Origin: Arcobacter porcinus
Lineage (GTDB): Bacteria > Campylobacterota > Campylobacteria > Campylobacterales > Arcobacteraceae
Length of the DNA stretch: 64,000 nucleotides
Assembly: GCF_004299785.2 (NCBI RefSeq)
Contig: NZ_CP036246.2
Location: 1,488,001 to 1,552,000, forward strand
Direction of reading: 5' to 3'
Under the pieces are notes generated by a model. That model searched no databases. It was given only the letters and a program-made list of their open reading frames with translations, and had not been told where the DNA came from. The stretch's first letter is position 1. Every line of letters starts with the position of its first letter. Made by a program: the position numbers and the translations under genes. This document shows, piece after piece, positions 45,713-55,762 of the stretch.

Positions 45713-46606
45713 ATGCTAGACCCCGTTTTACCGATAGCTATTTTTCTTTTGATTGGTTACTTATTTAAAGTATTCTTTCAAGATAATTCAAAACAGCTTG
45801 TAGATTTTATTATCTATTTTTCGCTTCCTGCGATTGTTTTTTCGAAAATTTACCCTCTTGACTTAGATTTAAATATATTGTGGTTAATTTTAATGTTTAA
45901 TGCAATAATTTTTGCTAATCTATTTTTATCTTATTTAATAGGTAAGTTACTAAAACTAAACCGAATATCACTTGCTACATTTATGATTATGGCTACTTTT
46001 GGTAACACATCTTTTATAGGTTTTTCATATATTGATGCATTTTATGGGCAAGATTTTATTGTATATGGTTTGATTTATGATATTTTTGGTTCATTTTTAA
46101 TATTAGTTTCTGTTGGAATGATAATAATAACATGGGGAAGTGGAAGAAAGAATAGTATTAACTCTATATTCAAATCTATTTTCCTTTTTCCACCTGTTAT
46201 TATGTTTTTCATAACTATTCTTGCAAAGAATTTTGAAATACCAAAGTTCATACTTCTTACAAGTGAGAATTTAGCTTCAACTTTAGTTCCAATAGCAATG
46301 ATTGCAATTGGTATGAAACTTGAACTTAAAAATATTTTCTCAAAATTTCATATTGTAACTATTGCTGTTATACTAAAAATGATTTTCGTACCTATTGTTG
46401 TACTTTTTATATTTAATCATTTCTATAATATTGATGAAACTTGGATAAAAGTAACTATAATCGAAGTTGCTATGCCACCTATGACTATGGCAGCTGTTTT
46501 AGCTATAAAAGGTGGTTTAGATGAGAAAATAGCTATAAATTCATTGGTTTTAGGTGTAATAGTAAGTTTATTTACAATTACCTTATTTACAAATTTCTTG
46601 GCATAA
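45713..46606 (+). CDS. AEC-family transporter
   Basis: Inner membrane protein of 297 residues with about 10 hydrophobic helices, matching the auxin efflux carrier (AEC) family of permeases, e.g. malonate or malate exporters. Seen: LDPVLPIAIFLLIGYL at the start, FIIYFSLPAIVFSKIYP (about 35-51), GNTSFIGF (about 97-104), and PPMTMAAVLAIKGG (about 258-271). It is read on the plus strand between birA and fmt, which are adjacent in Campylobacter, so it looks like an insertion of a single gene in a conserved block. It ends in a strong terminator. Confidence 0.85.
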   Translation: MLDPVLPIAIFLLIGYLFKVFFQDNSKQLVDFIIYFSLPAIVFSKIYPLDLDLNILWLILMFNAIIFANLFLSYLIGKLLKLNRISLATFMIMATFGNTSFIGFSYIDAFYGQDFIVYGLIYDIFGSFLILVSVGMIIITWGSGRKNSINSIFKSIFLFPPVIMFFITILAKNFEIPKFILLTSENLASTLVPIAMIAIGMKLELKNIFSKFHIVTIAVILKMIFVPIVVLFIFNHFYNIDETWIKVTIIEVAMPPMTMAAVLAIKGGLDEKIAINSLVLGVIVSLFTITLFTNFLA

Positions 46607-46636
46607 AAAAAGCTTAGTTAAAAACTAAGCTTTTTT
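46606..46636. terminator. Bidirectional terminator between AEC gene and fmt
   Basis: AAAAAAGCTTAG pairs with CTAAGCTTTTTT around an A-rich loop, immediately after the AEC stop. A- and T-runs on both sides serve either strand. Confidence 0.9.
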
Positions 46637-46653
46637 AAGTTTGTTAAGATTTT

Positions 46654-47577
46654 CTATTTTAAAATATCTTTAATTTTTAATCTTTGACCTTTTATATAAT
46701 CAACACTAGAAATTGCATTTTTTGAAGGTGCTTGAAGAGTTTTTATCTTTATACTACCTTTTTTACATCCTACAACAATATTATCACTATTTATCTCTAA
46801 TATTTCACCCTCATTATTTTGTGAATCTTCTTCTAGTAAATCTATCTCTTTTAATTTTAATCCTGAAGATAAAAATATCTGTGGCCAAAAATTATATGCT
46901 TTGTATTTTAAAAATAAGTTTTTGGCACAAGTGAAATCTACTTCTCCATCATCTTTTTTTATTTTTTTACAGTAACTTGCTTCACTACTATTTTGCTTTA
47001 TTGGTTTTACATTATCATAGTTTTCTAAAGTTGTGATTGTAAGATTTGCAGCTATTATTGATAACTTTTCAAAAGCCTCACTTACATATAAATCTTTTTT
47101 ATTTTTTAAATATGAAAAACCTAAAATATCTCCACAATCTAAACCCTCTTCCATAAACATTGAAGTAACTCCAAGATATTTATCATCATTTAAAATTCCT
47201 TCTTGAATAGGACTAGCTCCTCTATATTCTGGAAGAATTGAAGCGTGTAAATTTATACAAGGAGCAATAGCTAAAATTTCTTTTGGCAATATCTGTCCAT
47301 AAGCTGCAACTATTATGAAATCTGGTTCTAACTCTTTTATTGAAATATAAGCTACTAGATTATCTTTTAGCTTTTTAGGTTGGAAAATTGGAATATTTAA
47401 AGAGTTATCAATACAAAATTGCTTTATATGTGGTGGAGTTAAAATCTGTTTTCTTCCCACAGGCTTATCTTCTTGTGTAAAAATTCCTACAACTTCATAT
47501 TTATCTCTATTTTTTAGTAACTCTTCTAAAATCTTACTTGCATAAGATGGAGTTCCCATAAAAACTATTTTCTTCAA
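46654..47577 (-). CDS. fmt: Methionyl-tRNA formyltransferase
   Basis: Formylates initiator Met-tRNA using 10-formyl-THF. 307 residues. Seen: KIVFMGTPSYASKILEELL, ILPKEILAIAPCINLHASILPEYRGASPIQEGIL (about 101-134, catalytic Asn and His and the SLLP-type loop), GVTSMFMEEGLDCGDIL (Asp about 147). The C-terminal domain (about 205-307) is complete. It is downstream of proB on the minus strand. Confidence 0.95.
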   Translation of the reverse strand: MKKIVFMGTPSYASKILEELLKNRDKYEVVGIFTQEDKPVGRKQILTPPHIKQFCIDNSLNIPIFQPKKLKDNLVAYISIKELEPDFIIVAAYGQILPKEILAIAPCINLHASILPEYRGASPIQEGILNDDKYLGVTSMFMEEGLDCGDILGFSYLKNKKDLYVSEAFEKLSIIAANLTITTLENYDNVKPIKQNSSEASYCKKIKKDDGEVDFTCAKNLFLKYKAYNFWPQIFLSSGLKLKEIDLLEEDSQNNEGEILEINSDNIVVGCKKGSIKIKTLQAPSKNAISSVDYIKGQRLKIKDILK

Positions 47578-47596
47578 ATTCTCTCCTTAATAAATA

Positions 47597-48361
47597 CTAT
47601 TTTTTAAATAGTGTTCCACTATTATGTTTTCCATAAAATAAGAAATCATAAGCGTTTGTTAAATCAAAACCACTACTTAAATACATTGGTATATTATTTT
47701 GCATTAAAAAATCTGCTGCTTTTAATTTTGTAACTATTCCACCTGTTGCAAATTTTGAATTTGCACTTGGTTTTTTATCTAACTCATCTTCACTTATACT
47801 ATTTACTATTTTAAACATTTTAGCATCTTCATTTTCTCTTGGATTTTTATTATAGTATCCATCAATATCAGTAAATATTGCTAAAATATCTGCTTCAAAA
47901 TAGTGTGTTACATAAGCAGCTAATTGATCATTATCTCCTATTAATTCATCAGTTGAAATTACATCGTTCTCATTTATAATTGGTAAAACTCCATTTGAAA
48001 GAAGAGTTTCCATAACATTTTTTGCATTTTGTGATCTTTTTCTTGAATCAAAATCATCAGCAGTAAAAAGCATTTGAGCAATAGTTATATCAAACTCTTC
48101 AAACATCTCTTGATAAGTTCTCATAAGTTTTGGTTGCCCTATTGCTGCTAATGTTTGCTTATTTGACATAATAGATTTATCTAATTTTATAGTTGTATAT
48201 CCACTTCCAACAGCTCCTGAACTGACCAAAATAACTTGAATATCTTTCTCTTTTTTTAGCTTTGCTATAAGCTCAACTAAATTTTTCATTCTATTTGTTG
48301 CTAAAGCAAAATCTTGAGTTAGAACAGCTGTTCCAACTTTAATTACTACTCTTTTATGCAT
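47597..48361 (-). CDS. proB: Glutamate 5-kinase
   Basis: First step of proline synthesis. 254 residues. Seen: [13 protein letters not shown] (about 3-15), [32 protein letters not shown] (about 137-158, substrate and ATP site) and [15 protein letters not shown] (about 208-222). The C-terminal PUA domain of the 367-residue Escherichia coli enzyme is absent; the single-domain form is common here. ATG 48361 was chosen because AAGGA lies upstream; it then starts within the last codons of obg (8-nt overlap). Confidence 0.93.
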   Translation of the reverse strand: MHKRVVIKVGTAVLTQDFALATNRMKNLVELIAKLKKEKDIQVILVSSGAVGSGYTTIKLDKSIMSNKQTLAAIGQPKLMRTYQEMFEEFDITIAQMLFTADDFDSRKRSQNAKNVMETLLSNGVLPIINENDVISTDELIGDNDQLAAYVTHYFEADILAIFTDIDGYYNKNPRENEDAKMFKIVNSISEDELDKKPSANSKFATGGIVTKLKAADFLMQNNIPMYLSSGFDLTNAYDFLFYGKHNSGTLFKK

Positions 48362-49448
48362 CTTCTTTTCCTTGCATATCATATAAAGCATAAGTCAATG
48401 ATTTAATATTTATTTTTGTTAAAGATGAGATTGGTAATACAAAATATGGTTTTGTATGATCAAATTTATTATAAACTAAATCTTGAACATAATATGGCAA
48501 AGTTTCATCGAATTTAAACTCATTTTTAGATGAGCTTTCAAGATTGATAGATTTTAAAAATTGTTTTATATCTTCTTCTAAGTTTTCTCCATAATATCCA
48601 TCAATTTTACTTAAAACTATTGCAAAATCTCTTTTACTTAAATCTTCTGAAAATTTTTGTAATTCAGCTTTTAAAACAGTGTATTGATCAATCATTGTTC
48701 TATAATTTGCAACATCAATAACAAATAGAAGTGTTTTTGTTCTTTCAATATGTTTTAAAAATTCTAATCCTAAACCTTTTCCTTCACTTGCATCATCAAT
48801 TATTCCAGGAATATCAGCCATAACAAATGAACTATAATCTCCAACACTTACAACTCCAAGTTTTGGAGTAAGCGTTGTAAACTCATAATTTGCGATTTCA
48901 GGACTTGCATTTGATGTTACAGATATTAAAGTTGATTTTCCAACATTTGGATAACCAACAAGTCCAACATCTGCAATTAATTTAAGTTCTAATCTTATAT
49001 TTTTTGTAACTCCTGGAAGTCCTGGTTGAAAATATGTTGGTGCTTGATTTCTTGAATTCTTAAAGTGAACATTTCCTAATCCACCTTTTCCACCTTCAAG
49101 CAAAAGAACTTTCTCTCCAACTTCTAATAAATCATATAGCACTTCTTGTGTATCATCATCAATTACTTGTGTTCCTGGAGGTACAATTAATACTAAAGCT
49201 TCAGCACTCTTACCTGTTTTCTTTCTTCCCATCCCAGGTTGACCTTTATCAGCTTTAAAAACTCTTTTACCTTTATAAAAAGATAGAGTATCTGTATTGT
49301 TATCTACTAAAAAATATACATCTCCACCTTTTCCACCATCTCCACCATCAGGTCCACCTTGAACAATGAATTTTTCTCTTCTAAAAGATGCACATCCTTG
49401 CCCACCTTTTCCCGAACTTACACTAAATTTTGCACTATCTATAAACAT
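48354..49448 (-). CDS. obg: GTPase Obg (CgtA)
   Basis: Essential GTPase in 50S ribosome maturation. 364 residues. Seen: the N-terminal Obg fold with [20 protein letters not shown] and [10 protein letters not shown] (glycine-rich), the P-loop GYPNVGKST (about 165-173), DIPG (G3, about 212), SKID (G4, NKxD variant, about 281) and a C-terminal part that lacks the acidic tail. The frame extends 15 codons upstream to 49493, but AAGGA just before ATG 49448 fixes the start. A terminator separates it from rpmA. Confidence 0.94.
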   Translation of the reverse strand: MFIDSAKFSVSSGKGGQGCASFRREKFIVQGGPDGGDGGKGGDVYFLVDNNTDTLSFYKGKRVFKADKGQPGMGRKKTGKSAEALVLIVPPGTQVIDDDTQEVLYDLLEVGEKVLLLEGGKGGLGNVHFKNSRNQAPTYFQPGLPGVTKNIRLELKLIADVGLVGYPNVGKSTLISVTSNASPEIANYEFTTLTPKLGVVSVGDYSSFVMADIPGIIDDASEGKGLGLEFLKHIERTKTLLFVIDVANYRTMIDQYTVLKAELQKFSEDLSKRDFAIVLSKIDGYYGENLEEDIKQFLKSINLESSSKNEFKFDETLPYYVQDLVYNKFDHTKPYFVLPISSLTKINIKSLTYALYDMQGKEDA

Positions 49449-49467
49449 TTTTTTCCTTATAAATAAA

Positions 49468-49499
49468 AAAAGGGTGTATGACAAAGCATACACCCTTTT
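49468..49499. terminator. Terminator between rpmA and obg
   Basis: AAAAGGGTGTATG pairs with CATACACCCTTTT around ACAAAG, a 13-bp perfect stem with A/T tails. It ends the rplU-rpmA transcript ahead of obg. Confidence 0.9.
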
Positions 49500-49520
49500 A
49501 TAGAAAGACTAATTATCTAC

Positions 49521-49778
49521 TTACGAAGCTGCGTAAACAGATACTTTTTTTCTTTTTTTATCTTTAATTTCAAATTTAACAACACCGTCAATTAAAGAGT
49601 AGATTGTATGATCTTTTCCCATTCCAACATTATTTCCTAAGTGAACTTTTGTTCCTCTTTGTCTAATAATAATGTTTCCAGCACTTACAACTTCACCACC
49701 ATATTTTTTAACCCCAAGTCTTCTACCAGCTGAGTCTCTATTATTCTGAGTACTTCCTTGACCTTTTTTGTGAGCCAT
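49521..49778 (-). CDS. rpmA: 50S ribosomal protein L27
   Basis: Ribosomal protein near the peptidyl transferase centre. 85 residues, normal size. Seen: [28 protein letters not shown], and [25 protein letters not shown], both family signatures. No N-terminal extension that needs removal is present. It follows rplU by 28 nt. Confidence 0.98.
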   Translation of the reverse strand: MAHKKGQGSTQNNRDSAGRRLGVKKYGGEVVSAGNIIIRQRGTKVHLGNNVGMGKDHTIYSLIDGVVKFEIKDKKRKKVSVYAAS

Positions 49779-49806
49779 TTTGTTTCTCCTTAATCTTTTT
49801 TAATGC

Positions 49807-50124
49807 TTACGCAGCAATTTTTGTAATTCTAATTTTTGTGAAGCTTTTTCTGAAACCTCTTTTTAATTTAGAATCTTTTCTTCTTAATTTTTTGTAAATA
49901 ACTACTTTTCTAGCTCTATTTACACCTGTTCCATCTAAAACTACAACTGCTTCAACTTTTGCTTTAGATACTGCATCACCTGTTTTTAGCTCTCCATTAT
50001 TGATAGCTATAACATCAGTAATCTCTAAAGTCTCTTTTGCAGTCTTTCCTGTATAATCGATATCTAAAACATCACCTTCAGATACTTTATACTGTTTCCC
50101 ACCACATTTGATAATTGCGTACAT
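49807..50124 (-). CDS. rplU: 50S ribosomal protein L21
   Basis: Binds 23S rRNA in the early assembly of the large subunit. 105 residues. Seen: the start YAIIKCGGKQYKVSEGD and the end VIYKKLRRKDSKLKRGFRKSFTKIRITKI, typical of L21. It is the first gene of the rplU-rpmA unit; promoter lies in the 104-nt gap to dnaG. Confidence 0.98.
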   Translation of the reverse strand: MYAIIKCGGKQYKVSEGDVLDIDYTGKTAKETLEITDVIAINNGELKTGDAVSKAKVEAVVVLDGTGVNRARKVVIYKKLRRKDSKLKRGFRKSFTKIRITKIAA

Positions 50125-50228
50125 CTTTTTTCCTCTTATTTTTTACAAGCATAATTTAGGTTAATTTATACTACTTTTTTTATTTTAGAACGGAAATATT
50201 ATCTAAGTCTTTATTAAAGTTTCTTTAA

Positions 50229-51863
50229 TTATAAATTGAATTTAATAAGTTTTCCTTGCTTTAATTCATATAAATTATCTTTTGTCTTCTTTATTAGGCT
50301 AACTTTCTCTTTAAAATCCAAGCTGGTATTGTTTTGCAAACTTATTAATTTATTTGAATAAAATCTATGTAAAAGTGGTAAAAGCTCTTTTGATAATCTT
50401 TCATCATCATAAACTTCAAGTTTTTCATTTAATATAATTTTATTTAAAGAGTTATCTGTTGGATCATTTAAAATTGTTTCAAACTCTTCTTGATGATGTT
50501 CAAACATAGAAGGAGTAACTAAGTCTAAAACAATATCTAATCTTTTTGGTTCTTCAAGTATGGTTTTTAGAATACAAAGTTCTGCAATATCATATTTTAT
50601 AAAGCTTTTTTCATCTCTTTTTACTCTAATATTTTGAGTTCTTATTAAACTCTCTTTTATGTTTAATTTTTGTGCAATATACCTTTTGTACTCTTCTTGC
50701 AGCAATTTATCAAGAGTATTTAAATACTCATTTGCTTCATCAAGAGCTTTTTTCTTCTCTAATGGATCATTTAAATCATAGTTTAAAACAATATAATCTA
50801 TACAAAACTCTATAAAAGGTTTAGTATCTGATAACTTTTTTGATAACTCTTGAACTCTTTTATCTTTCACCATATCTGCTGGATCTAATCCATCTTCAAA
50901 AACTGTAACTCCTCCTGCAAATCCAGATTGACTTAACATTAAAGAAGCTTTAAAAGCAGCCGCTAATCCTGCTTTATCTCCATCATAAGCCAAAGTAATT
51001 TTAGGTTCACCTCTTCTTAAAAGTGGTAAATGTTCTTTTGTAAGTGCTGTACCAAGTGTTGCAACTGCATTTGAAAATCCAGCTTGATGAAGCATTATTA
51101 CATCTAAATAACCTTCACAAACTATAAGCTCTTTAACTTTATATATCTTCTCTTTTGCTAAAGAGTATCCATATAAAAGTTTTGATTTATTAAAAATTGG
51201 AGTTTGTGGAGAGTTTACATATTTTGCACCATGATTTGTAAGTGTTCTTCCACCAAAACCAACAAGCTTTGAGTTTATAGAGTATATTGGGAAAATAACT
51301 CTATCTATAAACCTTGCATAAAGTCCATTATCCCCTTGGCTTATAACTCCTAATTCTATTGCATCATTTAGTTTATAGTGATTTTGTTTTAAGAATTCAA
51401 TTGTGCTAATAGAGTTTCCTGCATATCCTATTTCAAACATCTCAATAGAACTTTCATAAACTCCTCTATCTTTTAAATAATCTATTATTGATGAATTATC
51501 TAAAAGTTGTTTTCTATATAGCTCTTTTGTAGCTTCTAAAACTTTTGTATCTGTTCTTTTACTTGTGTTTGTTTCATAAGATAATGTAAAATTTGTAATA
51601 TTTGCTAGTTTTTCAATAGCTTCAGGATATGAATATTTTTCATACTCCATAACAAATTTTATACTATCTCCACCTACTCCACAACCAAAACAATGATAAA
51701 TCTGTTTTGCTGGACTTACTACAAATGATGGTGTTGCTTCATTGTGAAATGGACAACAAGCTTTATAGTTTGCACCATTCTTTTTAAGTTCAATGTATTG
51801 AGAAACAACATCTACAATATCTAAGTTATTTTTTAAATTTTCTATTGACTCTTTTTTTATCAT
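50229..51863 (-). CDS. dnaG: DNA primase
   Basis: Makes RNA primers at the replication fork. 544 residues. Seen: N-terminal zinc ribbon CPFHNEATPSFVVSPAKQIYHCFGC (Cys and His ligands, about 37-61), the TOPRIM core with VCEGYLDVIMLHQ (about 247-260), LAYDGDKAGLAA (about 291-302), and a C-terminal helicase-interaction region (about 420-544). Length is typical for Campylobacterota. It is divergent from the TPR gene, with which it shares a 78-nt promoter region. Confidence 0.96.
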   Translation of the reverse strand: MIKKESIENLKNNLDIVDVVSQYIELKKNGANYKACCPFHNEATPSFVVSPAKQIYHCFGCGVGGDSIKFVMEYEKYSYPEAIEKLANITNFTLSYETNTSKRTDTKVLEATKELYRKQLLDNSSIIDYLKDRGVYESSIEMFEIGYAGNSISTIEFLKQNHYKLNDAIELGVISQGDNGLYARFIDRVIFPIYSINSKLVGFGGRTLTNHGAKYVNSPQTPIFNKSKLLYGYSLAKEKIYKVKELIVCEGYLDVIMLHQAGFSNAVATLGTALTKEHLPLLRRGEPKITLAYDGDKAGLAAAFKASLMLSQSGFAGGVTVFEDGLDPADMVKDKRVQELSKKLSDTKPFIEFCIDYIVLNYDLNDPLEKKKALDEANEYLNTLDKLLQEEYKRYIAQKLNIKESLIRTQNIRVKRDEKSFIKYDIAELCILKTILEEPKRLDIVLDLVTPSMFEHHQEEFETILNDPTDNSLNKIILNEKLEVYDDERLSKELLPLLHRFYSNKLISLQNNTSLDFKEKVSLIKKTKDNLYELKQGKLIKFNL

Positions 51864-51941
51864 AAATAAGATTATACACTTTTATTTTTTTATATGTACT
51901 TTTATGTTAGGATATTCCTCATAAATTCAAAAAGGAACAAA

Positions 51942-52988
51942 GTGGATAATTTAGTTTTAGAGTTTAGAGATCCAATTGTTAGTATAATATTTTTCTTTTT
52001 TCTTATATTTTTAATTTCATTTATTACTTATTCATACGGTTTATTTAAAGAGAGAAAATCAAGAAAAGAGTATAGAAAACTCTCAAAAAGATTTGAGCTT
52101 GGAAAACTAAAAGAGAATGATTATGTAAATCTATATAAAACATATAATCTTCCTTTTGATTCTATTTTACTTTTGGCAAATACTTTTTTACATAAAGGTG
52201 ATTTGAATAAAGCAATTTCAGTCTATTTGGCACTTTTAGAAGTAGTTAAAGATAGAGTAAAAGAGGAAGAACTACTTGAAGTTCTTGGAACAACTTATCT
52301 AAAAGGTGGATTTTTACAAAGATCAAATGATATTTTCTTAAAAATATTAAAATTTTCACCAAGAAATAAAAATGCTTTAAAAAACTTAATTTTAGTAAAT
52401 GAAAAAATGAAAAACTATACAAGAGCAAGAGAAATATGTAACTCTCTTGAAGAATTAAACATAGATTTGAGTTTAGAAAAAGTATATTTTGATGCAATGA
52501 TTACTCTAAATGACCCTGTTTTAACAAATGAAAAAAGAACAAAAATTTTATACAATCTTTTTTTAGAAAATAGAATTTTACAAAGAATTTTTGTAAGTTT
52601 TATAATAGTTTACAATAAAGAGTTTTTCTATAAACATATAAAAGAGTTTGACCATAAAGAGTTTATAGATATATTATGGTTTTTACAAAAAGATGATATT
52701 GATTTTAACAAAATAGAAAATATAAGTTTTTTACAAGAACTTTATAGTGCTAAAGGTTATTTAAATAGTGTAAATAGTAGTTCTGATTTTGATTTAGATG
52801 TTTTAATTTTAATAAAAAACCACAAAAAAGAGCAAGGAAATCTAAGCTTTAAATTTATTTGTAGTTCATGTAAAGAGTCTCATCCATTTTTTGAAACAAG
52901 ATGTCCAAATTGTCACTCAGTTTTAAGTTTAAATGTAAAACACCAATTAGTAAAGAGCTTTGCAAATTTAAACCAATCATTACAATAG
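51942..52988 (+). CDS. LapB-like TPR protein with C-terminal zinc ribbon
   Basis: Inner membrane protein of 348 residues: one N-terminal membrane helix (about 11-35), cytoplasmic helical TPR region (about 60-280, e.g. [23 protein letters not shown]), and a C-terminal rubredoxin-like knuckle [18 protein letters not shown] (about 310-327). This is the layout of LapB/YciM, which in enterobacteria controls LpxC turnover and lipopolysaccharide synthesis; the same job here is an inference. I chose GTG 51942 because AAAGGA lies 5-8 nt upstream; the frame extends without SD to 51894. rnc follows at 47 nt. Confidence 0.78.
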   Translation: MDNLVLEFRDPIVSIIFFFFLIFLISFITYSYGLFKERKSRKEYRKLSKRFELGKLKENDYVNLYKTYNLPFDSILLLANTFLHKGDLNKAISVYLALLEVVKDRVKEEELLEVLGTTYLKGGFLQRSNDIFLKILKFSPRNKNALKNLILVNEKMKNYTRAREICNSLEELNIDLSLEKVYFDAMITLNDPVLTNEKRTKILYNLFLENRILQRIFVSFIIVYNKEFFYKHIKEFDHKEFIDILWFLQKDDIDFNKIENISFLQELYSAKGYLNSVNSSSDFDLDVLILIKNHKKEQGNLSFKFICSSCKESHPFFETRCPNCHSVLSLNVKHQLVKSFANLNQSLQ

Positions 52989-53035
52989 ATAAATATTTTT
53001 GTGATATACTTATAAAAAATTTTAAAGGGGCCATT

Positions 53036-53716
53036 TTGAGCGATTATTCAAAGCTTGAAAAGTGTTTGGCTTATCAGTTTAAAGACAAAAACCTGATAAT
53101 CGAAGCACTTACACATAAAAGTTATAAAAAACCATACAATAATGAAAGACTAGAATTTCTAGGAGATGCTGTTTTAAACTTAATTGTTGGAGAGTATTTA
53201 TACAAAAAATTTCCAAATTCAAATGAAGGTGAACTTAGTAAAATAAGAGCTAGTTTAGTAAATGAAACTGGTTTTACTAGACTCGCAAATGAGATAAATT
53301 TAGGTGATTATATATTTATTTCTGTTGCAGAAGAACGAAATAAAGGAAGAACAAAATCCTCTATTTTATCTGATGCATTTGAAGCAATAATGGGTGCAAT
53401 TTACCTTGAAAGTAGTCTTGAAGTTTTAAAACCAATAATTCTTAATCTTTTAGAAAACTCTTATGACAAAATAAATCTGGATGTGCTTTTTAGTGATTAT
53501 AAAACAGCTTTACAAGAGATAACTCAAGCAAAGTTTGGTTCTATTCCTGAATATATTATTGAAGGTTCATATGGACCTGATCATAAAAAAGAGTTTGAAG
53601 TATCTATATGTATAGAAGGTAAAAACTATGGAAGAGCTCAAGGTAAAAGTAAGAAACTAGCTCAACAAGCTGTTGCTAAAATAGCTATTGATAAATTAAA
53701 TGAGGAAGAGAATTGA
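53036..53716 (+). CDS. rnc: Ribonuclease III
   Basis: Cuts double-stranded RNA in rRNA and mRNA processing. 226 residues. Seen: [21 protein letters not shown] (about 34-54, signature with the catalytic Glu/Asp) and [14 protein letters not shown] (about 111-124, second acidic set), then a dsRNA-binding domain (about 153-224) with [14 protein letters not shown] and [18 protein letters not shown] chose TTG 53036 since AAAGGGG lies 5 nt upstream and the product has normal length; a longer frame from 52901 would run into the previous gene. The stop overlaps aroC. Confidence 0.94.
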   Translation: MSDYSKLEKCLAYQFKDKNLIIEALTHKSYKKPYNNERLEFLGDAVLNLIVGEYLYKKFPNSNEGELSKIRASLVNETGFTRLANEINLGDYIFISVAEERNKGRTKSSILSDAFEAIMGAIYLESSLEVLKPIILNLLENSYDKINLDVLFSDYKTALQEITQAKFGSIPEYIIEGSYGPDHKKEFEVSICIEGKNYGRAQGKSKKLAQQAVAKIAIDKLNEEEN

Positions 53717-54786
53717 ATAGTTTTGGACATAGATTTAGATTTACAACATTTGGAGAATCTCACGGAAAAGCTTTAGGTTGTATTGTTGATGGTGTTCCAG
53801 CTGGTATAAAAATTGATTTAGAGTTTATTCAGGCTGAAATGAATAGAAGAAAACCTGGACAAAACGAATTTGCAACAAAAAGAGATGAAGGTGATGTTGT
53901 TGAAATTTTAAGTGGGATTTTTGAAGGAGTTACAACTGGAACTTCAATTTCAATGATCATCTTTAATGAAAATCAAAAATCAAGTGACTATTCAAATATT
54001 AAAGATTTATTCAGACCAGGACATGCTGATTTTACATATTTTAATAAATATGGAATTAGAGATTACAGAGGTGGTGGAAGAAGTAGTGCTAGAGAAACAG
54101 CAGCAAGGGTAGCTGCAGGAGCTATTGCAAAACTTCTATTAAAAGAGTTAAATATTGATATAAAAAGTGGTATTTGTGAAATAAATGGAATAAAAAGTGA
54201 AACTTTTGATTTTGATTATGTAAGTTCAAGCCCTATTTATGCTCTTGATAAAGAGTTTGAAGAAGCTCAAAAAAATGCTATTTTAGATGCAAAAAACTCA
54301 CACAATAGTGTTGGTGGAGTTGCTTTAATAAATGTAAAAAATTGTCCTATTGGTCTTGGTGAACCAATTTATCACAAACTAGATAGCCAAATTGCAGCTG
54401 CTATGATAAGTATAAATGCTGTAAAAGCTGTTGAAATTGGTGATGGTATTTTGGCTTCAAGAGTTTTAGGATTTGACAATAATGACCAAATAAGAAAATC
54501 TGGATTTAAAACAAATCATAGTGGTGGAATTTTGGGTGGGATATCAAATGGTGATGATATAAATGTAAAAGTCTATTTTAAAGCTACACCATCTATTTTT
54601 ATTGAGCAAGAAACAATAGATACAAAGAATAATGAAGTTCTTTGTAAATTAAAAGGAAGACATGATCCTTGTGTTGCTGTAAGAGGAAGTGTTGTTGCTG
54701 AATCTATGATGGCACTTGTACTTGCTGATATGCTTTTATTAAATTTATCTTCAAAAGTAGAAAACATTAAAAAAGTTTATTCATAA
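53713..54786 (+). CDS. aroC: Chorismate synthase
   Basis: Last step of the shikimate pathway, FMN-dependent. 357 residues. Seen: [28 protein letters not shown] (about 4-31, signature 1), [37 protein letters not shown] (about 97-133, signature 2), and [18 protein letters not shown] (about 315-332). The start TTG overlaps the rnc stop by 4 nt (TTGA) with GAGGAAGAG as SD upstream; translational coupling with rnc is likely. Confidence 0.96.
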   Translation: MNSFGHRFRFTTFGESHGKALGCIVDGVPAGIKIDLEFIQAEMNRRKPGQNEFATKRDEGDVVEILSGIFEGVTTGTSISMIIFNENQKSSDYSNIKDLFRPGHADFTYFNKYGIRDYRGGGRSSARETAARVAAGAIAKLLLKELNIDIKSGICEINGIKSETFDFDYVSSSPIYALDKEFEEAQKNAILDAKNSHNSVGGVALINVKNCPIGLGEPIYHKLDSQIAAAMISINAVKAVEIGDGILASRVLGFDNNDQIRKSGFKTNHSGGILGGISNGDDINVKVYFKATPSIFIEQETIDTKNNEVLCKLKGRHDPCVAVRGSVVAESMMALVLADMLLLNLSSKVENIKKVYS

Positions 54787-54811
54787 TAATATTTTATATA
54801 AAAAGATTTTA

Positions 54812-55726
54812 TTATTTATTATCTAATCTCTGAGATATTCTTATAAAATCTTCTATGTATCTACGAAGTGCTTTATTATGTAGTTCTTTTATTTTGTCAT
54901 GAAGAGTATAATTTATAATAATATATTTTCTAACAAACTCTAGATTTTCAAAATCAATTATAGCTTTTATTTCGTATTCAGTGAAATAGCTATTTATAAC
55001 CTCATCAAAGATAGATTTAATTTTTTCATAACTTATATATATTGAAATATAATCCTCAATGATATCTTTATAATTATTTAAATATGATTGTTTATTAATT
55101 TCTTCTTCCATAATATTTTCAATACTCTTATAATATAATTCTTCATATATTTTATCATTAAATAAATTCTCAAGTTCTAAGTTATTTACAGATTTATTAA
55201 TACCCGTTTTTCTATTTATTTTAAACTTTCTATTTTTATTAGAATTTAAAATATTGATTACCTCTAATCCATTCTCTATTATCTTTTTTTCTCTTTTTCT
55301 AAAGCTTTCCTTTAAAACATGATTGTTCTCTTTTAAAAATTCTTTTGCCGCTATTTTTACTTGTTCTATAATTTTTAATTTATTTTGTGAAATTTTATTT
55401 CCCAGATCTGAATTAAAGAATTTATTTATTTTTATTAGTTCTTCTTCTGTAAAATTATTATTTATAAACTTTATGATTTCAGGTTCTATAATTTCATAAG
55501 AGATATATCTATCTCTTATTCTTATTAATTCCTGATTATCCTTTGGGACTAACTTATCTACAAGATAAATCTTATTTAGATGTAAATAGTAGCTTTTTAT
55601 ATTGCTATTTTCAATTAATATTTCTGCTTCTGTTTTAATATTTTTTTGATTGCTTATAGTGTTTTTTTGGCTACAAGAAGAAAAAAACAATAAAAATATT
55701 AAATTGATCAAAATTATTTTATACAA
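54812..55726 (-). CDS. Putative lipoprotein with DUF2059-like repeats
   Basis: Secreted lipoprotein of 304 residues. The lipobox FFSSC puts the lipidated Cys at about residue 18. The rest is helical and Lys/Asn/Ile-rich. The segment FTEEELIKINKFFNSDLGNKI (about 92-112) and a second FTEYEIKAIIDFENLEFVRKYI (about 252-273) resemble the DUF2059 pattern (F..EL..i..F..s..G.k). Function is unknown. It is a single gene on the minus strand, convergent with aroC, and downstream of ppk2 by 36 nt. Confidence 0.7.
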   Translation of the reverse strand: MYKIILINLIFLLFFSSCSQKNTISNQKNIKTEAEILIENSNIKSYYLHLNKIYLVDKLVPKDNQELIRIRDRYISYEIIEPEIIKFINNNFTEEELIKINKFFNSDLGNKISQNKLKIIEQVKIAAKEFLKENNHVLKESFRKREKKIIENGLEVINILNSNKNRKFKINRKTGINKSVNNLELENLFNDKIYEELYYKSIENIMEEEINKQSYLNNYKDIIEDYISIYISYEKIKSIFDEVINSYFTEYEIKAIIDFENLEFVRKYIIINYTLHDKIKELHNKALRRYIEDFIRISQRLDNK

Positions 55727-55762
55727 TAATAGCCTTCTTATTCTAATTTTTTATAAAAAGGT

